A stretch of DNA of 64,000 bases from Burhinus oedicnemus (Eukaryota > Chordata > Aves > Charadriiformes > Burhinidae): assembly GCA_008921705.1 (NCBI GenBank), contig VFFE01007079.1, positions 1,925,476 through 1,989,475 on the forward strand, in the 5' to 3' direction. Every line of letters starts with the position of its first letter. Within the stretch, counting starts at the first letter, position 1. Below are positions 28,601 through 42,000 of this stretch, piece after piece. Under the pieces are notes generated by a model. The model saw only the letters and a list, made by a program, of their open reading frames with translations, did not search any database and was not told where the DNA came from. The position numbers and the translations under genes were made by a program.

Positions 28601-31600
28601 GACCACGGATACGAGCTGGGCAACAGCTGAGCTGCTTCCCATTTGCCCAGAGGTGTTTAACATTGGGCAGAGACAGGTCTGTGGAAAGGGGCAAGGAAAA
28701 TCCACTTATCCATGGAAAGGTCGGGGCCCTGGGTTTGACGGAAATCCCAGCGGACACTTAAACACTACAAATCTGCTCTGCAGGCAGGAGCATCCTCTCC
28801 TTTCCTGCTCTGGCAACCTGCTTTTCTGCCTTTGACCTCAACCTTGCTTTCTTTTAACCAAACAGACTTCAACAGCTCTGCGGTCCCTCCCGTGAGGAGG
28901 AGGTTTGCTTCGCTTTGCTTGGTTCCTCTTTCACTGCCCCGCAGGTGTTTGACAGAGATGGAGCAGGCTGCACCTTGCGTGCTCGTGAGAGGCAAGGACG
29001 CCGGCCATGGCCAGCTCTCTGACCTGGGACCTCTGTGGAGGAAGAGGTAAGAAAACGGCCTCTCCAAATGATGGGTTTCAGGCCGGTGGCTTCATCATCC
29101 TGTCAGAGTGCAACTGCAAGGGCACGGCTCCCTGGGAAAGAACGGGTTCATCTGCTATGGGGAATTTCCCTCCGCCAGCAGGAGTACGTACGGAGCTGGG
29201 AGTTAGCCCTTCCACCTGTGACGGAAAGGACACGTGTTCCTACAATGGCAATTTCATTTTTAAAATAAGTGAGCATAGATGCTTTCTAAGCTGCCTGGAA
29301 CATGGATTTAATACACACAGTTTCTGAAAGGATTTTACTAGCCAACTCCTTTGCAATGCCTCTTAGACCAGTCTAAGTTTAAGCGTTACAAGCAGCTAGC
29401 CCCGAGGCACTGCTCTGTGGCAGGATCAGTGCTTTCAGGGGTGCCTGCACAGTAAGGATGCAAGGCTTGTTCTGCACCCAGGACTATATATCAGCAGTAA
29501 ATTTAATCTCCAAATATATTTTACTGCATGTCCCTGCACATCCATAAATGATGTTCTGTATTGGCACTGCAGAAATGCTAAATACTCACTATTTCTACAC
29601 TTTCTTTAATTAAAATGTATTTAAAGCCTCAGTACAGATCAGCATTGGATGCTAGTGAATTTTTGCTTGCAGTGGGGAGCACTCATTGCCTTTCAGCTCT
29701 CATGTATGCTCCCTGGCTGCAACATGAGAGGGTTTTTTTTATCTCCTGTGTTTGAATCTGATGGCTGAAATGTGTTTTAATAAAAAAGAATCTTTTGCTA
29801 GGTAAGCCTTGACTTCAAAGGTGAGTTTCTCTGCCTTTCAGATCCTTCCGTTAGGATGGAGTACCCTGCCGCTGACTCTGCAATAGACTGCTCATTAGAA
29901 AGACATCCTGATAGTAATGGATGGACACAGATCTGTTTCTGCTACTGCACTTTCTGCCCGGGCTGCTCCAAAGGCTGATGGATTTGGGAGAAGCTTAGAT
30001 CCAATTTCATTTTTGTAGTGTGAGCCAAAGTCTGCTGGAAAGGTTACTCCCCTCCATCAGTCACAGAACAGATGGAAGTTGGATGAGGATGTGGTTAAGG
30101 AGGTGTGGGAGAGCTTTTCCCTATGGAAGCCTTGGGGACCAAAGGGGGCAGGAGGAGTAAAAATAGTGAGGTAACTGATGACATTGTCCCCTCTGTAGGC
30201 AATCCCCGCAGAATGGCATCAGGTGCTAAAGGTCCCCTGGGCTACCCGGCTCCTCTGAGCAAGTCCCAAAAGCCCTGTGAAGTGCGAGTTCCCAGGCCTG
30301 GCTACGGATGCTTCTTTCAATGAGTTCCCTGTCACCTGTGCAATGCCCACGTGCTGCTAGGGAGGCGAGTTATTTTAGAAATCCAGTTAAGGGGCTCTAC
30401 TGGAGATACCGGCTCATAGAAGTTGAGCTGAGTGGGTGGCTGTTGCTGCCGACAGAGCTGTGCTTTTGCACTGGAGCTATGCTGAAGAGCTCTTAGTCAC
30501 CCAACAGAGAAGTACCACATAGGCTCCAGCCTCTCACCTCTTGTGTACAAAGCTATGACAGCCACGTGTGCACTTTCTGTTATGTCATGTGGATTTTGTA
30601 AAGCAAAACCATGCAGAACTGGAGGTGCTGACTGTGCAGGGCTCAGGCTGTGAGGGACACGCAGGTTGGCCATGCCAGCAGGCTTCCACCTGCTGCTTTG
30701 GTCCTCTGATCCCCTCCTCCCTGCTGTTCCAGGACTTGCTGGGGTGGATGGTACATTTCCACAGGTACCTCTTTGCAATGCTACTTTTTGGGTAATATTC
30801 TTTCAGGGTTCATCTTTTCCAAGTTCTGATGCTCGATGGTAGCCATTGTAAAGAGTTTGTGCTAGTACCTGCCCACACCAGGGCAGGCAAGGTCTGGGCA
30901 CTTGCTGTTCTCTGTCCTTTCAGAGAAATGTTGACATGGCACAACGGGGTGCTCTGGAAAGAAATGTGCGTTTCCTCAAACTGCTCGCTGAGCTCTGCAG
31001 TGGTTCATACCCTTTCAGAGGCTATTTTAACCCAGAAGAAGCACTGAATTTGCATTTACATTGCTTCTGGCGTCTCAGCTAGTTCATTGAGAAATAGCAC
31101 TCACTCCTGTGGTGCGATGACTCTTCCACGATGCCTGTGTCTCAGCATCTCAAAGTATGAAAAGTGTATCTATCTTCAAGGGAAACTAGCTGCTATTTGG
31201 GATGTAGACAGGGTTCAGCTCCTTGGGCCGCTCAAGGAGAAGAAGAATGAAAGTCGCGGACGTTTACGCTGGCACTCATGGCCACCCTGGGGCTCCACCA
31301 ACCTCCTGTTACACTGCAGGAGCTGTGGCTGAGCTGTTCTTGGAGGGATCAGAGCACTGCGTACCAACCAGGCCAGGTATGGGGCATTTGCAGCCCTCCC
31401 GAGGGGGCAATGCCAGAGAGGAAACTGCATGGAGCAGACGGCTGAGGCTCCTGCAACACCACCTCCGTCTCCCCGCCGTCAGGCTGCTCACAGCCGTGCT
31501 GTCCCCACCGCTGCAGTGACTTTTTCCACTTGCAGCATCACCAGTTGTCTTTGAGAACCTGAATCTGCCTTCCGTAAGTTGTGCCCAGTACCCAAACTAA

Positions 31601-32472
31601 TCGCAGTGCTGGGTTTGCTGTTTGCTGCCCAGCTGCCTAATCTGTCCACCTCCCATGGGCTGGGGGTTTGAGCCAGCTCTGAGCTCACTGTTATCTCTGA
31701 ATCTTGGGTGATGGTCTAGAGTTTCTCAAGGGAAAATAGGGCCAAAACATCACCAAAACAGAAAAAGTAGAGTGTGCCTTTTTAGTAGGTCCATACCCAG
31801 GGCATTGCTGCTTTGTGCCTGCTCCTTGGTGTCCCCGGTTTAGTTCTTGCACTGTAACTTCAGCTTTTCTTCTCATCGGGCTGTCTCACACCCCATGTGA
31901 GAATGAGCGAGCTGCTTAAGTTCACACCCCTCCCCTTGCAGAGTGACACTTCAAAGAAGTCCATGTAGTGACACAAGCGATTTTTATTAAGTTGTAGGAC
32001 TGTATTTTATGCTCTGAAGGAACACTTACTTCACATAAAGACTTTGACATTTTTATAGAAATGGCTATAACTGTGTTATTTCATACCAGGAAGAATTTAT
32101 TAAGCCCATATCTGGATCTTCTTTTTATCTTATGCAAATGACTAATAACAACCCTTCTTCGTTACCAGCTCAGTGCTTAGGCCAGGGCTATCGAATCCCC
32201 CCTTCCTTCCAGTCTCTGTCTATCAGACTGCCACATTAGGCTGCAACCTAATCAAAATTCATAAAACCAGCCCAGGCTCGAACTGGGATACGAGGCTGCA
32301 AAATTAAAATGGGAATTGCAGAACACGGTGCTTCTTTGGCTATTGCATGAGGAGCAAGCCAAGGTATTTCAGGGCATGGTGTGCTGGACGAGGCATGACA
32401 CCACCTTGGCAACTTGTGATTATGAAAAATTTCACAACAGCCATATAGTGGGGAAAAAATTTAAAGGTTCTT

Positions 32473-33882
32473 TTATCTCACTGCTCTGGTTGGATTAAAA
32501 ATGGGGCAGAAACATCCTGCTTTTTTTATTTTCAGGAGTGGTTTCCACTGCGTGCCATCCGGCCATGCAATCTTCCCCTCAAACACTGCCACCCCTTGCT
32601 CTGCTCTTGCTCCGGAGGTGGCCACAGAGGAGGACTGGGGTGCATGTGGCAACTGGCAGGGCTGCTTGGGACATGCCTGGGAGGACCTCACTGCCTCCCA
32701 AGTGATGCTTAGACTTTCATACTTGTAAGACAAATCTTGGTTCTTCGAAAAATCTTTCAGTGAGTTGGAGTTTTGTTTGGGGGTTATGTGATACGCTAGA
32801 AGATTAAAAGCAATAAGGACCTTTCCTGACATAAAGTCGACAGAGCAGCAAAGCACCAGAGAAAGTAGCCATCCCAGGCTCTCATATTGCTGGATTTTTG
32901 GGGGCAGTTCCCTAGGAGGCAGATGTGAATTTGAACTTTCACAGCGTATCGCAGAAGAAAAGCCCCTTTCTCCCCAGTCTGGGATGACCACCCAACCACT
33001 GAAACTGGGTAAATGTGCTGGGGAGAATAGTTGCTTCTCTGGCTTCTGCATGCTCTGAAAATACCAGCTGAATCAAGTCCTGTAGGTGAGAAAAGTAGAG
33101 GAACACCTTATTTGTGGATGCGGATGGGATTTTGTGTGGGCTAAGCACCAACTGTTCAGCATCTTTTGTGGATGGATCCAGCCCAACTCATCTGAAGTGG
33201 CATGTGCTGAGTGAAAAAATACATATCTGAGGGAGTTCCTGGACATAATTTGATGGAAGAAAGGGAGAAGAAAAAAGGCATTCCTGTGAGCTTCGTTTTC
33301 TTTGCAGAGGAAAGCTATCAGCACTTTTCCCAGAGCAATTCCAGGAACTGTAATTGTTCTTTTGTGTATCAAAGGAGAAGTGTGTTTACACCTGACCTGG
33401 TCTCTGGGGAGATGAGATGTTCTGTCTTGGGAAATTGTCACCTTCAGGCTGGCTGCTCTCACACAGCTATTGCAGAGCACAAATTTCCCCAGCGGTGTGG
33501 TTGTAGCAACCTGCCAATATTCACCCAAGGCAACAGCAGTCTTTTCTGCTTTCGTGGCCGTTAGGTCAGACTCTGGCCTGTCAAATAGCGCTAATGCTAA
33601 TGGGACAGATTCTTCAGAGCTCAGTCTGTGATTTCCATTATATAGCATTAACTTCAAAAAAAGAATCAGCGTCCCAGCAAAACACAGAGATAATTTAGAC
33701 ACGGGGTAATTACCTGTGCTAAAGTCTAGATTGGACGTGAGCATCGGCAGCTCCTGCTCTTCCTGAGCTCGTGTGCAGCCTTTCGTTAGCATCCCCGGGC
33801 ATGGCCCAGGTCTGTGGCAGAACTGGCTGTGCAAAGCACCCATGGTCCCAGCGCGAGGACAGCCGTGCGCTTGGGGTTCTGC
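32473..33882 (-). other. Long minus-strand open frame with one internal TGA; coding status doubtful
   Basis: Reading down from 33882, one frame runs 269 codons (256 from the ATG at 33843) to a TGA at 33075-33073. It then continues in the same frame through seven codons to another ATG (33051) and 192 codons to a stop at 32473-32475. One stop in about 470 codons is far fewer than random sequence of this composition should give. Against coding: no domain, repeat or family is recognisable, the translation is rich in Ser, Leu, His, Cys and Thr as noncoding translations often are, and no promoter or clear splice sites frame it. It could be a decayed single-exon insertion, a species-restricted frame, or chance. 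Confidence 0.2.
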
Positions 33883-34259
33883 TCACAGCTGGGTCCTCAC
33901 AGGTGCTGCTGTGGTTTGAGCCCGTGTTCGGGTATGTGACAGCTCACCGGTGAGCAAAGCAGGCAAGGACTATAAAACTGCAGAGTCTGTAAATGAAAAG
34001 TGGATGCTGGATTATAAAATATTATGCAATTCAGCTAACGTTTTTTCCCCTCTAACAGCCAGAAATAAGCTTCTTTGACTAGGGCCCAGCTATGTTTCCT
34101 TCTCTACTGAAATAATTTCAGAAAAGAGCAGCCTGCTTCTAGAACAGGCCTTAAAATGGCATTTTTTTAATGAAACACGGTTAAATAAACCCCCCAGACC
34201 CAACCATCCTTCCCAGGAGCCCGGGGCTGCTGGAATGGCTGGACTTTCACGGCAATCCC

Positions 34260-34520
34260 ATGCCTGATTTGGGATGCGGGGGGGGGAGCTGCACAGTGAT
34301 GCTGAGCCGGAGGACCCCGCAGCCCGGCTGCGCTTCCCCGGGCGGCCGCGGACACGGGTGGGTGGGTGGGTGGGTGCCGGGGGTGGCTCCCCGGCAGCTG
34401 GAGCTCATTCCCTGCTGAGCAGCACCATCTAGAGGCTGCTGCCTTCCCAGGGCGCCGGGCAGCGGCAACGGCATTGGCATTGGCATTCCTGGGCAAGGGC
34501 TCTGCCCTTCGGCTGCTCCT
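34260..34520. promoter_or_regulatory. GC-rich, CpG-containing patch in the upstream desert
   Basis: GC content and CpG count are well above the flanks, with CCCGGGCGGCCGCGG-type sequence, a G9 run at 34280-34288 and the (GGGT)5 repeat inside. It could be an orphan CpG island or enhancer. A 250-codon minus-strand frame across 34167-34919 probably just reflects the GC-richness. Confidence 0.35.
34356..34375 (+). repeat. (GGGT)5 microsatellite, G-quadruplex motif
   Basis: Five uninterrupted GGGT units. Four GGG runs with single-T loops form one of the most stable parallel quadruplexes known. Confidence 0.9.
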
Positions 34521-37500
34521 GGCAGGGAGATGCCACGGCTGGAGGAGCACCAGGGTGTGCTGGCTCTGGGGCTGCACCCAGCCACGTTCGGTGGCAGGGG
34601 GTGGTGAAGGGTTTCCTCCTCTGACGTACTGCAGCCCTGGCATCAGCAGGACTCGCGCTTGGGAAGCACAGATGGGATGCGTGGGGTGTTTTGGCCAGGC
34701 AGAGGTGACTCTTCTATTTGCAAGGTACTCTGCACAGGTGGAAGCTGGAAGAGATCTCCAGAGCTGAATGTGTCGTCTCGGGCTCTTTGAAGCATCTCCT
34801 TTTTCACCAGGTCTCTTCTCGCTCACCTGAGTTAAGCCTCGTTTGGTGCAATTCACCCTGGTCTCCTGCTCTTCGAGGCACTGGGAAATCCAGGAGCTGG
34901 GAAGCAGGTTCAAGAGCATTTACACAGCTCCCTCAGTAGAGGTACTGCTTAAAGTGAGCAACAGGGCAGTCGCAGCTGGGCTCTGGAAGCACGGCAGCTG
35001 GGCACCACTGTGCCTCTCTGAGCTCTGGCTAAGGCGACATTTTGCTGTCTTTCGGGGATGCTTTTGCAGCTAGTAGTGACCTACAGTTAAACAGAGTGGG
35101 GCTCTGAGATGCTGACAAATAGCAGGGGAAGTTTCTGCTATGGTTTTCTTTGCTGGACTACTTAGAAAGGACTTTGCTGAGGACCAGGGCTGAGATCCTC
35201 TGAGGAGGACCTTGTTCTTCAGCTCCTCGTAAGGCTTGGTTGTTGCTCGTGTCCCGTGAGGCCGCTCTGGGGGGAGGAAAACAGATGAGCAATGTTGGAC
35301 TGTGGCATTTTGCATTTGCCTCTATATAAGAAGTAAACCCTAAAAGTGTGCAGTATCTGAATGTCTAACGTAGGGGAAGGGCTGGGGAAGGCAAACTGCA
35401 AGCCAAGTCCCTCTGCTCCAGGCTTGCTGGAGAGGCTGCTGAGTGGTAACATGATCAAGCGCCAGTTGCCTTCAAGTAAGTGGAAAACCAGCTCCAGGGC
35501 AGGTACAGCTGACAGGGTATCTGCTGGCCCTATCTTGTGCATATTCAGGAGCAGATCACCAGCAGTGAGAGCCTGTGCACAGAAAGTTAAGACTCAGAGT
35601 TAAGTGTTTGCTAGTTAATGGTCCCAGGGGAAAGATCGTAGTTTTGCCATAGCAGTGAAAGGAACACCCTAATCCTTAATTGTGTTTACTGATAACCACC
35701 GTTACAGCATACTTACCCATTTTTCAAAATAACAGATTGATTTTGAATGGGACCTTCTAAGCTGAAGAAGAATTGGTCAGAAAGAGACCTTTTTCCTCTG
35801 CATGCAAGTTACCATGTCTTAACATGAGATTAAAGGCCAAATTCCTCAGCAGAAACAGTAACGAGCAAAGGAAAGACTAGCAAGAGAAACATCTCCCCGC
35901 GAGAATAAGGCAGGGAGATTCAATGAAATGTATTATTTATTTAGAAAATGATTGCCATATCATTGGTGGGCATCAGTGAAACAGAAGCATCCATCATCTA
36001 GCCTGGGGCTACCACGGAGCTAATGCTCACTTTTCCATGTCCTGTACACTTTGTACTCAGACATGTGCCGTTCACTGCAGCCTTGAAGCGTAACTAGCAC
36101 ATAGCAAAGCTTTTTATATTTTATATTTTCTAACATGTTTAATTACTAACTTTAATTATTATCTGTAATTTTTACCATGAGAAGATGATAAAGCAGAGAC
36201 CCTTCATGCAGCACCAAGTGGATAACTACTGTGGGGCCACTTCTGCTACTGAAGAAGTCAGTTCGGTTGTGGATGAGGGAGGAGAAGGGGTAGCAATATT
36301 TTGGTGAAAGACTTGACAGAGGAAAAGGATGTTTTCTTATTTTCACATGGATAACAGGAGCATGTGCCCATATGGGGCGGGAAGTCATGGAGCAGAGACA
36401 TGAGGTAATGGAAAGTTATCACAGTGGAAAGCAAAGAGAATCTTGCCCAGACTTCTGCATCCCAAGGTCCTCCAAGGCTCGCTGTTTTTCATCAGCTTCT
36501 CAAAACGCACAAGTCTTTACATGCAAACCAATTACAGAAGCAGCACTGATGTGTTTGCCTGTATGCTGGAAAGACTAGAGGTGATGAGAAGTCTTCACTT
36601 GGAAACAGGGGTCATCATGTCGAAGGGAAAGGTTGAGAAACACTGGCCTTTGCAACACGGAGGGTGCTTTGCCCCCTTCATGTCTCCCTGTGACTGCATC
36701 CCATCCCACTGGGGTCTGTGGAGTAGGGCCCTTTGCCTGCTAGAAAGCTGCTCCAAGGATCCCTATCTGTCCCTGTGACTACCAAGGGGTCTCCAGTAGC
36801 AGGTTTGGAGTGTTTTGTCCTTTCTTTGCTAGTTTATGTAGAAAATCAGCAAAAATGAAGTCTAAATGCTGAACTCCTCTGAGAGCTTCAGCTATTTTCC
36901 CATGTGAGATTTAAAGGCTGTAACTCATGTCCCTGGTGAGGTCTCAGAGGAGTTGCAGACAGGGCTTGCGCGTGTCCAGGGAGAGCTTCACTGGTTCTGG
37001 TGTGCAGGGAAAGTGGTGACTTTTTCCCATTTTTTTTGATATCTCTAGATATGAAAATCTCCAAAGCTCCAGGTTTTCATGTTGTATATTCTTCCTGTGG
37101 TTAAAAACCAAAAAAAACCCATACTTGCATTTTAAAAGTGTAGTAACAAACCATCCTTGTAGATATTTGACCACACAGTTGTGCAGTGGCTGATGCTGAG
37201 TGGCACATGCTGCGTTCACCTTTTTCCAGGAGCAAAGCAGGAGAGTCTGTGCTTTGGATAAAGCAAAGCGTTTTGCTGGAGAGCCCTGGGATGGGAGTGA
37301 GGACACACTGTTGACTCACTCTGCAGCGTCTCCTGGTGACTTGCTCCTCCCTGTGCCTAGCAGGAAAGCTGGGTGAAGAGAGAAGCCTGACTTGCACCTC
37401 TCCATCCTTCTTGATGGAGAAACTATGAGCTGTGCAACTCGTTAAGTTAAACACAGACATTTGTGGGCTCCTTTGAGCAGTGTTCGTTCACCTGAAAGCC

Positions 37501-38939
37501 AACTGAGGCTCTGGCTGGATTCAAATATCTTTTGGGTGAGTACTGGATCCATATAAATAACTCCTGTCAGTGTAGCTGACCTTATAGATTATTAGCTAAT
37601 TAAGGTGCCACACGCAAAGGACAGAACTGAAACCGCAGTCTCACTTAAAATTTAGCTACTCTATTAATTGAGTTGAGGAAGTCTGGCTTACGTCCTAAGC
37701 TGCTGGCATCCTGTACGGCTATAAGAATATTACCATTCGTTTTACCGGAGAATGCAAATAACATCACTGTCATACTGATGGATGGCTTAGCATATAACAG
37801 GATGGGGGAAAAGCTGGTAATTTTATAAAATTTTATAAATTTTGTGGTGGGGCATGGCCCAGCATGCTGGATCTCTGCAATGTTTCAGGACACAGGATGA
37901 ACAGGGGCTGTTTTTTGTGTCAGTTGCAATGAAAATAAAATAGAGACTCTTGGGAGCGGGGAGAAGGGAAAGCAATTTTCATGTAATTGGTGCTGTGAAG
38001 CTTATCAGAATTCCTTCACTTTTAGGACTGTTTCGACAAAGAAATGACAGGTTTTAAAATTCTCCCACACAATGCAGTTATATAGTGGTATCGCTAATTG
38101 TCATGATATAGCATTATTTACTCCCAAGCACTGTCTTTCTTATCTCTGGTTTAAAGTACATGTGTATGTATGTGTTTGTATCTATCAATCTACCTGTCTA
38201 AACCAAATCTTTCTGCTTAGCTTGAGAGTCCTGTGGTTCACCTGAAGTCAGCCTGTGCCACAGCACCGAGGGGAACGTTGAGCGGCCACTGCAGAGCTAC
38301 AGCTCAGCTGAAGGTGCTCTTTCTCTTCTCTTGGGAGTGGGTGCTTCCACCACAAAGCCAAATGTTTTAGGAATCGGAGAGATGCAGTATTGAGATGTCT
38401 AGGAGAAGCTGACACCTGTATTTCTGACATTTTTTTCTGGAGCATGGAGACAGTTTTAATTCTTTCTTCTCTACGGTGGTCCACTGTCCCCCAAAGCATC
38501 CTCTTTACCTGGTCAGCCAAACAAAGCATTTTGCCTGTTTTATCTTTATTCCCAGTTTGTCTGTCTACGCAGCTTGGACATAGCTGGGTGTAGATCTCGC
38601 CTGCTAATACTATTTGTTTGGTGACTACCCAAATGCACCAATGACTATTTTGGGGGGCCACTTTTGAATACAGTAACTGTTCTTTCCACCTTATTTTCTA
38701 TGTTTTGCACCTGCACACAAATATGCAAAGCTCCCAACTCTATCTCACATTTTCACAATGATCTTCAATGGCTACAAAAAGCAGGGGCAAACAACAGTTA
38801 AATACATAAATTTCTTCCAGTTGCTTTATTTTGACTTATCTATCATCAACGCAGTAGTTTTAGGTAAAAAATCCTTAGAAGATTCCCTCTTATGAAAGGA
38901 AAAAAAATCTGTTGCATGCACATAACCATGCCATGAGAA

Positions 38940-39040
38940 ATGTGAGTTTAAGTCCCTCCTTTACCACCATCTGGACAAGTTTCTATGACTTGGACAGGTT
39001 CTTTAGTATCAGATATGGGAATGGGGGAGCCTAGAAGTAT
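38940..39040 (+). mobile_element. MIR/CORE-SINE-like relic
   Basis: GTTTAAGTCCCTCC resembles a decayed B box. TATGACTTGGACAGGTTCTT then matches the remembered MIR stretch TGTGACCTTGGGCAAGTTACTT in order and spacing, followed by a G-rich ATGGGAATGGGG like the end of the MIR core. It is strongly diverged. Confidence 0.4.
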
Positions 39041-42000
39041 TTAGCTGAATCTGTCAAGGTTTGACTGCTCTACTAAGACCTTCTTAAAGGTCTCTAATCT
39101 CTATTGCCAGTTGCTCACAGTGCCTGTTTATAAAAAGTTCTCTTTATAAAAAGATGGTGAGAGGTCTGCCAGGAACTGGTTGCAGCCAGAAATCTTTGGT
39201 TTCTAATTCATTTTGAAGGAGTTTGGGAATTTGAGACCTAATCAAGAAGAAGGCTATATTTCATAAATTGGATTATTTTCAGAACATAGACTTTGCATTC
39301 ATGTCCCTGAATAGGCTCTGGAAGTATTTTTACCCCTGTACTGTCCTTTCAAGGACTTAATGTTAGTAGTAGGTGATGTAATTGTATTATTATTGGTCTG
39401 CCAAGAACAGCAGCCTTTGAGAGAGAGGTTCACGGAGCTGGGGAGGGGAAGAGTTCACAGTCAGTGTGCATTCATGCATATGAATAATGGTAACAATTAT
39501 ATTTTCACTCTCGTTCTCAGCCATTTCTGATGGAGAATCATAGCACTGAGACGTAATTTTTTGTTCGCCATGTCGCTTTTAGTACCATCAGTCTTTTCAG
39601 GCATCCTTTTTAAGTACGTGGGGCTTTGGGTTTTTTTGTTTTGTTTCCAACTCTGCAAGATGAAGGTAAAATGTGGTCCAGTTCTGTGCTGAAATAATGG
39701 TACTAGATCCCAAAGGCCAGTGCTGAAGCAGCTGGGGAGCCATGAATCTCCCATCACAGTATGCGTATCACAGGGGACAGAACACAAACAGCATCACTCT
39801 GTTGTCGTCTGACTCCATGCACTGGGTAAGAAGGCTGTAACGTAACAACCTGGCCAACCTGACTGCCAGGCAGCAGCAATGCCTTCTACGACTGAAGGAA
39901 AGCCATGTCGGTATGGCCATAGTCCAGCCCCATAGCAAAGAACCCTTTCCCTCTTATTCTCCACTAATAATATTAGTCTCAAAGCCAAAGGGGAATGCTT
40001 CATACCAGGGCCTTCTGAAGAACTTACTGGACACCCGGATTTTTTCCTGCTGCTTCTGTGCTCGCCTGTAAGCAAGGCATGGCTGTAATTCTGCTACTGA
40101 GGTTATCTTTTGAAGGAAAAGGGCTGTCATCCCAGAGGTAGTAGGCATAAAGTCTTACAGTTCCCATTGCATAAAACAACATCCTTTTTATAAGTAGACA
40201 TTATTCAAGCCATAAAACCCACGCATGTCTCTGTACTCTATAAAACGTGTCTCTAGACCTCTCCAGGAAATGACTGCTTTTCCAGTGTATTTGTATGTGT
40301 GGAGTTGAGGGCCACATTTAATGTTTGTCGCACAATCCCCTGCTATTCAGACTGACGGATCTCTCTTCCCCTACCGCTCCCAGTGCAGCCCTGGCCACAT
40401 CCCACCCTGCCTAGAGGCGAGTATGCCAACCTCGAAACCTGCTCTGCTGATACAAGGTATTGTCTGGTTGTATTTGTTCTAGCCACTGTCTTCATTCCAG
40501 TGGTGCCTGTGAACACAGCAAGTGAACGTGTTTTTTCCGATGTCGCCTGCTGGGACCCAGCGCTGCCCGGCTGTCCCTGCTTGGTGCCTGCAGAGTGCTG
40601 GCTGCCACAGGACAAACCCGCTCCAGGGGCAAGCTGGCAAAGATGTAATGGGGATGATGGCAGGTAGAGTTCATGCCTGTGCCTCACCCCTAATTGGTTT
40701 TCTAGTATAGGTGCAGGTAAATTCCTTAGAGAATCAGATGGGGAAGATAAACACCTAACAGAATAAATGCAGAAGACCCCACGTAACCCTTGATGAATGG
40801 TTTAGTGCCCCTGTGTTTGGACATAAAGGTAGAAAGGTCTCCAGTTTTTGATGGCTTTCCTGGGAACTTAGAGCTGCCTAGTTGTTCTGCCTTTGCTGAA
40901 GATTTTTTTCTTGGAAAATCTCTAGTATTAACTAGAAAAATAATCTCCCCTTTGTGACAAAACCCTTTTGGCAAAGGTGGAAAGTGGTTTGTGGTCTGTC
41001 CCAGCTAAACAATACTGTGAAATTTTATCTAATAATCTACTATGAAATTAGCTAGATGTGACTTTTTTTTGCACGCGTGATCAAGTTACAGTTGAGGAAC
41101 AGATTTCCATCTGGTCTCAAGCTCAGAGCTAAACCCTGGATGCACTAATGCTGTGACATAAAACAAGCCCCACAAGCCCCTGCAGTGGAACACTGGTGCC
41201 AGGCATTACAGCAGCCTGCCTGCCTGAGGGATAAGCCCATCCCTTTGCAGCTTACTGCTATGGTAGTTCAAAACTGGGATTTTAATGAACTCTCTGAGGG
41301 TTTTCAAATTTCAAGCACTTTTTATACACTTTGCCCATCATGGCAAACCAGTGCTGTGAGGCTGCTGCTCCCAGCATGGGATCTTTCCTGTGCTGCCTGA
41401 TGCACTGGATTGGACTATCTGGCCTTTTTTTATATTCTGTAGAAGAGAAATGTCACCCCTATAACTCTCCATCGTCACAAAAATCTGTTGTACTTTCCAA
41501 ACCTAACTATAACCCAAATAGCAGTGGGAAGGGGCTATGTTTTCTGTGCATTTGTGCTAACATACACTATTTTTTGGAAAAGTACCCCCCCTAACCTGCA
41601 AAACAAATCCACAACATTCACTCTGTAGTCAGCATTGTTTGTCTGGGCAGAGGTATAAAATGTCACATACTGGTTTAATTGCATGAAACATGTAAGACTT
41701 TGATTACATTTGCCACTACAGAAAAAGGGGATTTCTCTTTGCTTCAGCATGGAGAGTCTCACCTGTAACTGGTAAGTATGGGCTGACTTCTATCAGCTGT
41801 GGGAATGAAGCCTTTCCACTCTATTAATGTAGGTGTCTCAGGTATTTCACAATGCATGTGGAAGGCAGCCACTTCCATCACTGGCCCTATGTTTTCTTTG
41901 CAAAATGACAGCAATAATAGTGGGAGGTGGAAATTTGACCGTGAGTCTTCTAAGCTCCTTTAGCTAATAGGGGTGTCTTTGCTCTAACTTATCGTGGGAT

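Larger units (their letters stand above)
20186..32472. other. Gene-poor stretch, no gene recognised
   Basis: Apart from the simple repeats and the CATATG hairpin listed separately, nothing is recognisable. About 26440-27080 is AT-rich with many ATTA/TAAT cores and no repeat, and could be a conserved noncoding element. Open frames here are at most about 146 codons and show no domain. Confidence 0.55.

Noticed and set aside
34167..34919. 250-codon minus-strand frame
   Set aside because: It spans the GC-rich patch and the (GGGT)n repeat. The translation is low-complexity Pro/Ala/Arg/His with no recognisable domain.
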